From assembly GCF_003400205.1 (NCBI RefSeq), contig NZ_QUQV01000016.1:1-64000 (forward strand): a stretch of 64,000 nucleotides of DNA. The letters are read 5' to 3'. A program made the position numbers and the translations under genes. Shown here in pieces: positions 1-9,900 of the stretch; the stretch's first letter is position 1, and the number at the start of each line of letters is the position of its first letter. The DNA is from Bacillus sp. HNG. Lineage in GTDB: Bacteria > Bacillota > Bacilli > Bacillales > Bacillaceae_L. The notes under the pieces were generated by a model, which saw only the letters and a list, made by a program, of their open reading frames with translations, did no database searches and had not been told where the DNA came from.

Positions 1-72
1 GTAATACATGAAAAACCTTCCAATATGGATGAGGAGGGTTATTTGGCATGCGCATTTTTAGTATATCATTAA
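1..72 (+). CDS. Possible 3' end of an ORF entering from the left edge
   Basis: Frame 1 is open from the first base to a TAA at 70-72 (23 codons). It could be the tail of a gene lying outside the window. No family is recognisable and the following 180 bases hold no convincing gene. Confidence 0.2.
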   Translation, partial: VIHEKPSNMDEEGYLACAFLVYH

Positions 73-253
73 CTGTTTAATAATTTTACAGAAAAATATT
101 GACATCCTATTAGCTGGTTTAGTTTAAGTAGAGGGAAAGTAAATGAATATAATCGATTGACTGGAAAATTCGACTAGGAAGTTATAGATGGATACTTTGG
201 ATGATTGTTTTATTATGCGGGGAATTAGTGGATCTGCAGTTGCTGGAAGCTAA

Positions 254-409
254 ATGGCGGAGGGATTCCTCTATCTATCCAGATTGATACATGACGATGA
301 AACGTTTAGCTTCACGATTAGGAGCGTTTATTTGGGGATTCCTGTTGAGTTAAATAAGCAACTGAAAGCTGAGTTAATAGAAATAGCTGACGAAATGGAG
401 AGGTTCTAG
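254..409 (+). pseudogene. Short ORF, probably a gene remnant
   Basis: An ATG-started reading frame of 51 codons ends with the acidic, helix-like tail ELIEIADEMERF. There is no good ribosome-binding site in front of the ATG, and the frame has no clear partner upstream. The mixed, stop-rich sequence from 73 to 253 suggests a decayed gene whose C-terminal end is what remains. Family unknown. Confidence 0.25.
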
Positions 410-463
410 ATAAATACACTAAAAACGTGCTTTTTAACGCGTAGTAATGTGAGGGTATATTAA

Positions 464-1192
464 TTGTTCATTTATCGACTTGTAAAGGAATATAGAAAGC
501 AATTTGAATTTAAGAATGTTTTATCTCGCAATATAAGAGCTAATAGGTGGATATTGTTATATCTTTTTTTTAGTCTAATTTTCCCTATAGCTATTGGTGT
601 TTTGTTCTATTTAAAAGAGTTAATGATCATGCTTATAAGTGCTATTATCTATGTAATAATTCTTTATATTGGTGGAGAGCAACATAAGAAAAGGATGATT
701 GAAGTACTACCGGTTAATTCACTGGGGTATAACGTGCAGCCTTTTAAAGAAATGCTAAGAAACAAGTTTAATATCACTACGGATGAACAACTTATAATAC
801 TAGATGAAATAATAAGAAGAGAGTTGTACTTAAGAGAATCGAATAGAAAATATCCATTTGCTGATATTGGAAAGCAATTATTTGTAGCTATACTTACTAC
901 AGGGCTACTCTCTTATGTGTTTTTAGAGATTAGGGCAGGTAATTTGGAAACCGCTACTAATTTATTTGCCATATATATTGTTTGTCTGACAGGAATATTA
1001 ATGTTAGGTGGAATTATAAAACAGTTCAAGGACTTTGGTTCAAGTTCGAACCTGAATGATATTTCTTACCTAATACAGCTACTTCTTCTTGAAAACTCAA
1101 TCAATAAAAATGAATGTGAAAGTGTCAACGATCAAGAAGATTACATAGGACTACCTCCAAGGAAAATGAGGTTAAATAAGAAAAAACTTTGA
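464..1192 (+). CDS. Hypothetical multi-pass membrane protein (242 aa)
   Basis: TTG start behind a GAGGG ribosome-binding site. Two hydrophobic segments lie near residues 28-48 and 52-70, followed by a polar loop of about 70 residues and a second hydrophobic pair near 138-156 and 165-185. The C-terminus is charged and lysine-rich. No catalytic motif is visible, so a four-helix membrane protein with a cytoplasmic loop is as far as the sequence goes. It is a single gene followed about 100 bp later by a long perfect palindrome that could terminate it. Confidence 0.6.
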   Translation: MFIYRLVKEYRKQFEFKNVLSRNIRANRWILLYLFFSLIFPIAIGVLFYLKELMIMLISAIIYVIILYIGGEQHKKRMIEVLPVNSLGYNVQPFKEMLRNKFNITTDEQLIILDEIIRRELYLRESNRKYPFADIGKQLFVAILTTGLLSYVFLEIRAGNLETATNLFAIYIVCLTGILMLGGIIKQFKDFGSSSNLNDISYLIQLLLLENSINKNECESVNDQEDYIGLPPRKMRLNKKKL

Positions 1193-1290
1193 TAGGTAAA
1201 TAAGGTTGTAGATTAGTATTTCACCTATCGATTTGTTGGTTGTTAGGCACGACGTGATAGTTGAGGTAAATTTACATGTCGAAATTAAAG

Positions 1291-1338
1291 AAAACCAACA
1301 TTAACATTAATATTAATATTAATGTTAATGTTGGTTTT
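1291..1338. repeat. 48-bp perfect palindrome
   Basis: Every base from 1291 pairs with its partner up to 1338 around a centre at 1314/1315. The arms start AAAACCAACATTAAC and contain the unit ACATTAA repeatedly. The flanking A and T runs fit a bidirectional rho-independent terminator between the upstream plus-strand gene and the minus-strand small ORF downstream. A cruciform or protein-binding role is also possible. Confidence 0.7.
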
Positions 1339-1489
1339 TATCTTAGCCTTAGATAAAGAAAGGAGATACTCAAAACTTTTATAAAATAGGATGTGAATAT
1401 CTCCTTATTGCTGTTACTGCACTTCTATATGGTTTTCGTAGCGATTCTGTTGTTCTGAACCATCAATAATAATGGGAGTATTAAGGGCT

Positions 1490-1666
1490 TTAGTCCGGCC
1501 AAGGATATATACTGAGCCTTTCTTTTTGCTTATAGTAAAGTTCAGCCAGCTTAATCCATTTTCCAATTATCCCCAAATTTGCTTCTTGCTCTGCTTTTGA
1601 AATCAGCAGATCCTCGAATTTCCCTACTGTTCCGTTTTCTTCTGCGATTATTACTTCAAATGACAT
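1490..1666 (-). CDS. Small hypothetical protein (58 aa)
   Basis: Minus-strand ATG at 1666 with GAAAGG about 9 bases upstream. The product begins MSFEVIIAEENGTVGKFEDL and continues with an amphipathic KAEQEANLG helix, ending YPWPD. It looks like a compact alpha-helical cytoplasmic protein or the N-terminal half of a longer one. It is divergent from the DUF2325 gene. No family recognised. Confidence 0.4.
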   Translation of the reverse strand: MSFEVIIAEENGTVGKFEDLLISKAEQEANLGIIGKWIKLAELYYKQKERLSIYPWPD

Positions 1667-1761
1667 TTCTTTAGACCTTTCAATAATAGTATATGCAATA
1701 TAATGATAGCATAAACGCTACCATAAAAAAGATTTTTAAATTTAAGCGTATTTTTTAACAG

Positions 1762-1789
1762 GGTAATTAAATTACTTTATTAAATAATT
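1762..1789. promoter_or_regulatory. 28-bp operator-like repeat, copy 1
   Basis: The sequence GGTAATTAAATTACTTTAT, continuing to 1789, contains the perfect inverted repeat GTAATT-A-AATTAC (1763-1775). A second copy with only two mismatches lies at 2216-2243. The two copies precede the first and second genes of the restriction-modification cluster, which is what an autoregulatory operator would look like. Confidence 0.5.
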
Positions 1790-1877
1790 TAAAAAAATAT
1801 ATGTTTTAGTATTTACTTTAATTTATTAATATGTTATCTTATTTTTAGATGGAGATGAAGCGAAGGAGTGTGGTAAA

Positions 1878-2189
1878 ATGAAAACAGTTTTGATTGTTGG
1901 GGGTAGACGCAATAAAAGTTTTGAAAAGAAAGGTCATGAAAAACAATTTAGGATAATGCATCATCCAGCGCATGTAAAACAAAAGAAAAGTAAAAAATAC
2001 TTTGAAAGCATGATAAAACAATCAGATTGTATTATTTTATACACCGATGCATGTTCACACCAGAATATGTGGGATATCCGTGAGTTATCTAAAAGCCATC
2101 AAAAGCCAATTGTCTATCCGAAAGGAACAGGGACTTCACAGGCATTACAATTAGCTAGAGAAGCTTTGGAAAAGAAGCAAATATGTTAG
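1878..2189 (+). CDS. DUF2325 domain protein
   Basis: A 103-aa protein with a strong upstream GAAGGAG. It opens with TVLIVGGRRNKSFE and carries CIILYTDACSHQNMW followed by KPIVYPKGTGTS, the conserved blocks of the DUF2325 (PF10087) family, a small Rossmann-like fold of unknown function. Its basic residues would allow nucleic-acid binding. It sits 66 bp upstream of a DNA methyltransferase and both genes carry the same 28-bp repeat in front, so it is probably the first gene of the restriction cluster and could be a regulator or accessory. Function is inferred from context only. Confidence 0.7.
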   Translation: MKTVLIVGGRRNKSFEKKGHEKQFRIMHHPAHVKQKKSKKYFESMIKQSDCIILYTDACSHQNMWDIRELSKSHQKPIVYPKGTGTSQALQLAREALEKKQIC

Positions 2190-2215
2190 GATTTTTTTTA
2201 TAACAACAAAATAAA

Positions 2216-2243
2216 GGTAATCAAATTACTTTATAAAATAATT
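2216..2243. promoter_or_regulatory. 28-bp operator-like repeat, copy 2
   Basis: Differs from 1762-1789 at two positions (T to C, T to A). The core is GTAATC-A-AATTAC. It ends two bases before the AAGGAG ribosome-binding site of the fused methyltransferase, so a bound protein could block transcription or translation of the following genes. Confidence 0.5.
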
Positions 2244-2261
2244 GAAAAAGGAGATGTGAAT

Positions 2262-4145
2262 GTGGATAAATCAGTAAGTAGTGTGTGGAGAGCCGCCGAT
2301 GTATTGAGAGGATCAATGGATGTTAGAGCACAAAAAAGAATTATTGCCTCTTTAATTTTGCTAAAGGCTGCTGATAATCACCTTGAAAACGTGTATCTTC
2401 CTCCTCAAGCAAAGTGGAGTGAAATTATCTATCAAGGACACCCAATAAAAGACAAAATTCTAAGTGCGTTTTCAGAACTTGAGAACGGAAATGAAGATCT
2501 AAGGGGAGTTCTGTTATTCCCGGAAATATTGAACGTAGATGAAGAAACATTTCAGCGATTAATACCATTAATCAATCAAATAGATATTACACAAGGTATC
2601 TTAGCGGAAATACTTTTTGGTTTTGCCTCGGAAGAAGGAAAATTAGGAGGCGAGTTTATAACACCAAGATCACTTTCAGATTTGCTGCCTGCACTTCTTG
2701 ATATAAATGGCGGTGATATCTATGATGGTACAGCTGGTGTTGCTCAACTTCTAATTGAAGCTGGTAAATATGCCAGTCAATATAACAGCAAATTTCATCT
2801 GTGGGGCCAAGAGATTAATAAAGATACTTGGGCTCTAGGAAAAATTAATTTAATGATTAGTAATGTTGAGCATAAGTTTGCACTGGGAGATACTCTTCTA
2901 GAGCCTGCTTTTACAAACGAAGGCAGATTAAGAAGATTTGATTATGTGGTCATGAATTTTCCATTTTCTTTAAAAGGATGGGGCCGAGAAAAGGCAGAGT
3001 ATGATCTTTATAGACGTTTCTTGCATGGTATACCAAGTGAAGCAAATGCTGATATGGCATTTGTACAACACGCATTAGCGTCATTAAATGAAAAGGGTAA
3101 GGCAGCTGTTATAGTTACACATGGTACCTTATTCCGCGGAGGAGCTGACCGAAAAATAAGGGAAGCACTTATCCAGCAAGATGTAATTGAAGCTGTGATT
3201 GGTCTCCCAGCAAATCTCTTCTATTCTACAAACATTGCAGCTGCCATTCTTATCTTAAATAAAAACAAATCTCCTGAACGAAAGGGGAAAATACAGTTTA
3301 TTAATGCGGAAAATAATTATGAAAGGATAAGGGGACAAAACGCCTTAAGAAAAGAAGATAAAGAAAAAATCCTTCATGCTTATCATAATACGGAACAAAT
3401 TAAGCAGTTTAGCACAATTGTTGAAATTGATGATATTGAAGAAGGTAACCTTCATTTTGGACCATACTTTGATGTAGATGAAGTGGATAGTTTATTTGGA
3501 CCCGTGCAGGTAAATAGAAAAATATATGAGAAATCAAACATAGAGAAAGTTGAACTTAGTGATTTAGTTGAAATGTTTAGAGGGATGAATACACCGCCTA
3601 AAAAAGACCTTGAAAAACACGGAGATTATTTATTAATTCAACTTGCAGATATACAAGACGGGAATATTCTTTTGGACCAACTCACTCCTATAGATTTGGA
3701 TTCAAGAAAGGCAAGAAGTTATGAAGTGGAAGCAGGGGACATTATTTTATCAAGTAGGGGCGCTGTAATAAAAATTGCAGTTGTACCGCCTTCTGATAAA
3801 AAACTTATTCTATCTCATAATTTTATTGGTCTTCGGCCAAGGAATGGAGTAAATTCTTACTTCATAAAAGCATTTCTTGAAAGTCCTATTGGAACTTACT
3901 ATATTTCCTCCAAGCAGAAAGGAACAGCTGTGGCTGTATTAAGTGTAAAGGATATTGAATCAATACCTGTTCCAAAAATCGATAAGGATACTCAAGAAAA
4001 TTTAGGTGAAATGTTTGTAAGCGCTGATGAAGAACTAATTATGACCATAAATAAAGCCAAAGAAAAACACAACAATAGCTACTATAAGCTTTACGAACAA
4101 ATAGGGTTAAACAAAGCATTTAAAGAAGTCGATAATACAAACTAG
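2262..4145 (+). CDS. N6-adenine DNA methyltransferase fused to a type I-like specificity domain
   Basis: About 627 aa. Residues 1-120 resemble the HsdM N-terminal helical domain; the cofactor-binding motif I reads IYDGTAGVAQLL near residue 155 and the catalytic motif IV is NFPF near 234, instead of the usual NPPY/F. From about residue 430 a target-recognition domain of the HsdS type follows, ending in helix-rich sequence, so one polypeptide could both recognise and methylate DNA, as in type IIG or BcgI-A-like enzymes. GTG at 2262 is chosen because AAGGAG lies 8 bases upstream; GTG at 2256 is too close. It lies 61 bp before a classical hsdM, so the cluster has two methyltransferases. Confidence 0.85.
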   Translation: MDKSVSSVWRAADVLRGSMDVRAQKRIIASLILLKAADNHLENVYLPPQAKWSEIIYQGHPIKDKILSAFSELENGNEDLRGVLLFPEILNVDEETFQRLIPLINQIDITQGILAEILFGFASEEGKLGGEFITPRSLSDLLPALLDINGGDIYDGTAGVAQLLIEAGKYASQYNSKFHLWGQEINKDTWALGKINLMISNVEHKFALGDTLLEPAFTNEGRLRRFDYVVMNFPFSLKGWGREKAEYDLYRRFLHGIPSEANADMAFVQHALASLNEKGKAAVIVTHGTLFRGGADRKIREALIQQDVIEAVIGLPANLFYSTNIAAAILILNKNKSPERKGKIQFINAENNYERIRGQNALRKEDKEKILHAYHNTEQIKQFSTIVEIDDIEEGNLHFGPYFDVDEVDSLFGPVQVNRKIYEKSNIEKVELSDLVEMFRGMNTPPKKDLEKHGDYLLIQLADIQDGNILLDQLTPIDLDSRKARSYEVEAGDIILSSRGAVIKIAVVPPSDKKLILSHNFIGLRPRNGVNSYFIKAFLESPIGTYYISSKQKGTAVAVLSVKDIESIPVPKIDKDTQENLGEMFVSADEELIMTINKAKEKHNNSYYKLYEQIGLNKAFKEVDNTN

Positions 4146-4206
4146 GATATTTGTAGTTTAATATTTGAATCAATTAGAACAACTATAGAAAAGTGAGGGA
4201 CTTAGC

Positions 4207-5799
4207 ATGGCTGATTTAAACTCAAAATTATTTAGTGCTGCAGACAACTTGCGGAGCAAGATGGACGCATCAGAATACAAAAATTACTTATTAGGATTAA
4301 TCTTTTATAAGTATTTATCTGATAAGTTATTAGAAAAAGTTGTTGAAATAGCAGATGAATCACTTGAAGAATACAACACACAAGATAAACAAACTGATTT
4401 GTATAGGGATTTATTTGCTGATGCAGATATAAAAAATGATTTGATTGAAACCTTAAAGGATACATTGGGCTATGATATTGAACCAGAGTATTTATTCAAT
4501 GTATTAACCAATCAGGCTAAACAAAATACGTTTCAACTGAATGACTTGAATAAAGCTTTTATTGATTTGTCTACAAAATATGATCAATTTAATGGATTGT
4601 TTGATGATGTGGATTTGAAATCAAAAAAACTTGGATCAGATGATCAACAGCGAAACATTACGATTACAGAAGTCCTGAAGAAATTAAATGATATCGATGT
4701 GATAGGACATAATGGAGATGTCATTGGTGATGCCTATGAGTTCTTAATTGGTCAATTTGCTTCAGAAGCTGGTAAGAAAGCTGGGGAATTCTATACACCT
4801 TCTGAAGTATCTGACATGATGGCTCGTATTGCTACAATTGGACAAGAAGACAAAAAATTGTTTAGCGTATATGACCCCACCATGGGATCAGGTTCCTTAA
4901 TGTTAAATGTTCGAAAATATATAAACCATCCAGATAGTGTAAAGTACCATGGTCAAGAGCTAAATACAACAACCTATAATCTAGCGAAGATGAACTTAAT
5001 CTTGCATGGCGTTGATAAGGAAGATATGCGTTTACGCAATGGGGATACATTGAATAAAGATTGGCCGACAGATGAGCCTTATACGTTTGATTCAGTCCTA
5101 ATGAATCCACCATACTCTGCAAAATGGTCTGCAGATGATACGTTTTTAGATGATTCACGTTTCAATCGTTACGGAAAGTTAGCTCCAAAATCTTATGCAG
5201 ACTTTGCTTTTCTATTACATGGATTCTATCATTTGAAAGATTCGGGAACAATGGCAATCGTCTTACCGCATGGGGTACTGTTCCGTAAAGCTGCAGAAGG
5301 TGTGATTCGCAAGAAATTGTTAGAAGATGGAAGTATTGATGCTATAATTGGCATGCCAGCAAACTTATTCTTTGGAACTTCGATTGAAACAACAGTCATA
5401 ATCTTAAAGAAAAACCGTACCACTCGTGATGTTTTATTTATTGATGCAAGTAATGAGTTTACGAAAGGTAAGAACCAAAATAAACTTTCCAAAGAAAATA
5501 TTGATAAAATCGTCGAAACGTATAAGAAGCGAGAAGACGTTGAGAAATATGCACATGTAGCAACCTTTGACGAAATCAAAGAGAATGATTTCAATTTGAA
5601 TATCCCTCTATACGTAGATACCTTTGAGGAAGAAGAACTTGTTGATATGGCTTCAATTGGTTCAACAATTCAAGATATCCGGAAAGAAAAAGCAGAACTA
5701 GAAACTAGTCTGTATAACATGATTTCTTCGCTTCAATTTGGTGAAGAAAATACCGATTGGATCAAGGGTGCATTAGAGGTGTTTAATCGTGAAAAATAA
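4207..5799 (+). CDS. hsdM: Type I restriction-modification methyltransferase subunit HsdM
   Basis: 530 aa, normal length for HsdM. It starts with the typical N-terminal bundle (KLFSAADNLRSKMDASEYK). Motif I is DPTMGSGSLML near residue 222 and motif IV is NPPY near 300. With HsdS it should form the M2S methyltransferase that adds N6-methyladenine to an asymmetric bipartite site. The last 11 bases overlap the start of hsdS, indicating translational coupling. Confidence 0.95.
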   Translation: MADLNSKLFSAADNLRSKMDASEYKNYLLGLIFYKYLSDKLLEKVVEIADESLEEYNTQDKQTDLYRDLFADADIKNDLIETLKDTLGYDIEPEYLFNVLTNQAKQNTFQLNDLNKAFIDLSTKYDQFNGLFDDVDLKSKKLGSDDQQRNITITEVLKKLNDIDVIGHNGDVIGDAYEFLIGQFASEAGKKAGEFYTPSEVSDMMARIATIGQEDKKLFSVYDPTMGSGSLMLNVRKYINHPDSVKYHGQELNTTTYNLAKMNLILHGVDKEDMRLRNGDTLNKDWPTDEPYTFDSVLMNPPYSAKWSADDTFLDDSRFNRYGKLAPKSYADFAFLLHGFYHLKDSGTMAIVLPHGVLFRKAAEGVIRKKLLEDGSIDAIIGMPANLFFGTSIETTVIILKKNRTTRDVLFIDASNEFTKGKNQNKLSKENIDKIVETYKKREDVEKYAHVATFDEIKENDFNLNIPLYVDTFEEEELVDMASIGSTIQDIRKEKAELETSLYNMISSLQFGEENTDWIKGALEVFNREK

Positions 5800-6976
5800 A
5801 CATATACCGGAAATTCGATTTCAAGGATTTACTGGTGACTGGAAACAGCATAAGTTGGAGGAAGGTACATTAAAGATTGGAGACGGTCTTCATGGTACAC
5901 CTCAATACTCCCCCAATGGGAATATCGCTTTTATAAATGGGAATAACCTCCTTAATGGGAAAATTGTGATAAATAGTGAAACAAAATATGTAACTTCCGA
6001 TTACCAGTCTAAAGATGATAAAGAATTAAATCAAAATACAATTCTAATGTCTATAAATGGAACAATAGGTAATTTAGCTTGGTATAACGGCGAAAAAGTC
6101 ATGTTAGGAAAGAGTGCGGCTTATATTGAAGTATCATCTTTTGATAAACATTTTATGTATCAATTACTTCAAACACGTAAAATTAAAAATTATTTTCTAA
6201 AAAATTTAACAGGAACTACAATTAAAAATTTAGGATTAAAAACAATAAGAGAAACACCGACCTTAGTTCCAAAAATAGATGAGCAAAAAAAAATTGGTCA
6301 GTTCTTCAAACAACTTGATGACACTATCACTTTTTATCAGCATGAACTAGCCGCTCTCAAACAAACAAAACAGGGATTCTTACAAAAAATGTTTCCAAAA
6401 GAAGGGGAGTCTGTACCAGATGTTCGTTTCCCGGGATTTACAGGAGAGTGGGAACTACGTAAGTTAGGGGAGGTTGTCAATATTACTATGGGACAATCAC
6501 CTAATGGAGAAAATTATACGGAAAATCCTGATGACCATATTTTAGTTCAAGGTAATGCAGATATTAAAAATGGTTGGGTTTCACCACGTATTTGGACTAC
6601 GCAAATTACCAAAACTGCGGATAAAGGAGATATCATCATTAGTGTTCGTGCACCTGTTGGAGACGTTGGGAAAACACAATATGATGTTGTCCTTGGACGA
6701 GGAGTTGCGGGTATTAAAGGGAATGAGTTTATCTTTCAATATTTAAGTAAAATGAAATCAAATGGATTTTGGAAAAGATATAGTACAGGTTCTACCTTTG
6801 AATCAATTAATTCAAATGATTTGAAAGAAGCAATTATTAGCATACCTGAAGAAGCAGAACAAACTAAAATCGGCTCTTTCTTCAAACAACTAGACGACAC
6901 TATCGCCCTTCATCAACGTGAATTGTATACCTTGAAAGAAACAAAAAAAGCATTTCTTCAAAAGATGTTTGTCTAA
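5789..6976 (+). CDS. hsdS: Type I restriction-modification specificity subunit HsdS
   Basis: 395 aa, GTG start inside the end of hsdM. Two target-recognition domains (about residues 1-165 and 205-355) are each followed by a nearly identical spacer helix: KKIGQFFKQLDDTI near 172 and TKIGSFFKQLDDTI near 364, both ending with LQKMF. The two repeats set the spacing of the half-sites and give homology for domain exchange. Specificity cannot be read from sequence alone. Confidence 0.95.
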   Translation: MKNKHIPEIRFQGFTGDWKQHKLEEGTLKIGDGLHGTPQYSPNGNIAFINGNNLLNGKIVINSETKYVTSDYQSKDDKELNQNTILMSINGTIGNLAWYNGEKVMLGKSAAYIEVSSFDKHFMYQLLQTRKIKNYFLKNLTGTTIKNLGLKTIRETPTLVPKIDEQKKIGQFFKQLDDTITFYQHELAALKQTKQGFLQKMFPKEGESVPDVRFPGFTGEWELRKLGEVVNITMGQSPNGENYTENPDDHILVQGNADIKNGWVSPRIWTTQITKTADKGDIIISVRAPVGDVGKTQYDVVLGRGVAGIKGNEFIFQYLSKMKSNGFWKRYSTGSTFESINSNDLKEAIISIPEEAEQTKIGSFFKQLDDTIALHQRELYTLKETKKAFLQKMFV

Positions 6977-6998
6977 GCAATAAAAGGGAGGGAGAAAC

Positions 6999-9900
6999 AT
7001 GACAAAAATATCACATAATGATGAAGCAGAAGTGGAACGTCGTTTGATTGAAGTGTTGGGGGAAGGGTATAATCAGTGGAATTATCGTCCAGATTTAAAG
7101 TCGGAAGAAGACCTATGGAATAACCTACGTCAAAAGATTACGCAAAATAACTTATCAGAAATAGGGGAACATCCAATTACTGATAAAGAATTTGACAATA
7201 TAAAAACAGAATTACTATTAAAAACACAAACCCCCTTTGAGGCAGCTAGATGGCTCAAAGGGGAAAATGGAATTGCTCGTATTACGATTGAACGTGAAAA
7301 TGTTTCCCTAGGTTCAATGTCGTTGGTATTGTATTCCAATCAAGACATTGGTGGCGGAATCTCCACGTACGAAGTTGTTCATCAGATTGCAAAACAAAAG
7401 TCAAACGTTGATGGTCGTGATAGCCGATTTGACGTAACACTCTTAATCAATGGGTTACCAATTGTTCAAATTGAATTGAAACAGGTCAGTGCCAAAGATG
7501 GTGTATTCCAAGCCTTTAATCAAATCAAAAAATACGCAGAAGAAGGGATGTTTAGAAATAATATCTTTTCTACTCTTCAGTTATTTGTTATTTCTAATGA
7601 ACAAACGACTCGCTATTTTGCCAATGCAATGCCAAAAGATATGCATAGGAAATTTATTTTTAGCTGGCGGACAACGGACAATCGAAAAGTAGAAAATCTC
7701 TATGAATTTGTGAAACAAGTCTTAAATATTCCAGATGCACATCGATTGATTGCCCATTATACAATTGTTAGTGAGGACCAAGACAACAAAGCTTTAATGG
7801 TGTTAAAACCGTATCAAATACATGCGATTGAAGCCTTATTTACTTCTGCTATGAAACATGAATCTGGTTATGTTTGGCACGCTACTGGTTCAGGAAAAAC
7901 GTTGACAAGTTTTGTTTCTACGAAGTTATTAGCTCGTAAATCGGGCATAGATCGTACCATTATGCTCATAGACAGAAAAGACCTGGATAATCAAACAACC
8001 ACTGAATTCACCAAATTTGCTTCCGAGTTTAATACAGGTATTTCCTCTGGCAATGCCAAGTCTAATAGCCTGATTGTTGGAACCGGTAGTGCGATGGAGT
8101 TAAGTGATACGCTGCTATCTGATACAAATTCGAATACAGTGATTATTACCACTCGTCAAAAATTAGAATCTGCCTTGCGCTATGCTCAAAAACTGGAAGA
8201 ACAAAAAGGCACCCAGCGATTCAAGAAACTACTTGGGCAGCATATTGTCTTTATCGTGGATGAATGCCACCGTGCGTTGAGTGCAGAAGGGATGGAGGTG
8301 ATTAAGGGGTTCTTTCCAAATTCAACATGGTTTGGTTTTACAGGTACACCGATATTCGATGTAAACAAGAAACAAGCGAAAGGTCGATTAGCACGTACCA
8401 CTCATGATCAATATGGGGAAGTCTTGCACACCTATACCATTAAGAATGCGTTAGATGATGGAGCTGTTTTAGGGTTCCAAGTCGAACACGAAGATACAAT
8501 TGAGCCAACTTCGTTAAAGAATTATATTTTTAATCTCCTCCGTCAAAATGAAAAATACGCCACTTTTAGTGATGATGAAATTAACAACCTTATCGATCAA
8601 ATGGATGGAATGGAGAAGGAATCATACCTTGAACCATCTTCTTATGAAAGTGATGAACATATTCAAAAAGTCATTCATAAAATTTTTCGACCAGATAATG
8701 CTTATACTAAATTTGATTTCCAAAATGGTCGCCCACAAAAGTCTGCTATTTTAACAACAAGTTCCATTGATATGGCGAAACGTTATTATCAGGCAATCAA
8801 GGAAATGACCAAAGATCCAGAGTGGTTGACAAAAGAATTTGCTGGACAGCCGATTCGAACGGGTCGTACGATTGAAGATCCAGATTTCCCGCGGATTGCC
8901 ATCACCTATTCGATACAAGAAAACGAAGGTAATTCCAAACAAATTCAAGATGAAATGAAAGATATTATCAAAAACTATAATGATTATTATCATACTGCTT
9001 GGTCAATAGAAGATATTGATAGATATAACGGTGATATCAACAATCGTCTAGCTCGTAAAAGAGCGGAATTCAAAGAATTTGGAAAGCAAATTGACCTTGT
9101 GATTGTTGTCGATCGCTTATTGACTGGATTTGATGCACCAACGATTCAAACATTATTTGTAGATCGAAATTTGAGTTATGCTAATTTAATCCAGGCGTTT
9201 TCTCGAACAAATCGTACTTATCCAGGAAAGACAAAGGGATTGATTGTGACATTCCGAAAACCTTTTACAATGGAACAAAATGTAAAGGATGCCACGAAGT
9301 TATATTCCCATGCACAAGAGGAGACAAATCTTGTTTATCCAACGTATGATGAATCGAAGAAACGTTTCAAAAAGGCACATAAAAAGCTCACAAAGTTAGT
9401 TCCAAATCCAATCGATATTAATGAGCACTCACCTCTTGAAACCCGAATTGAATTTGTAAAGGCTTTCCAAGAGTTGAACAACGCCTACGAAGCCTTAGTT
9501 ACGTATGATAATTACAACGATGATATGGAGAAGTCAAAAGTACTTGAAGAACAGGTGAAGACTTTAGAAGAATATATTGGCGTATACAACACGGTTAAGG
9601 GTTCCCTAGTCGAGGTAAGGCCAGACGAAACGGTACCAGATTTCACAGACATTGAATTCTATGGAGAAAATACGATTAAGATTTATGATATTGACTCCAC
9701 CTATATTGACCGACTATTAGAAACGTATTCGGCCAATAATCAGAATATCCGTGACGAAATTGAACAAGCACTCCAAAAATTGAAGAAATCAGAAATTGTT
9801 AAAGACGTATACCGTGCGATTTTAAACGCTATTGATACCAAAGAGGTAGAAATAGAAGACGATATTCTTGTTGTGAAACGACGCTTTTTTACAGGATTCT

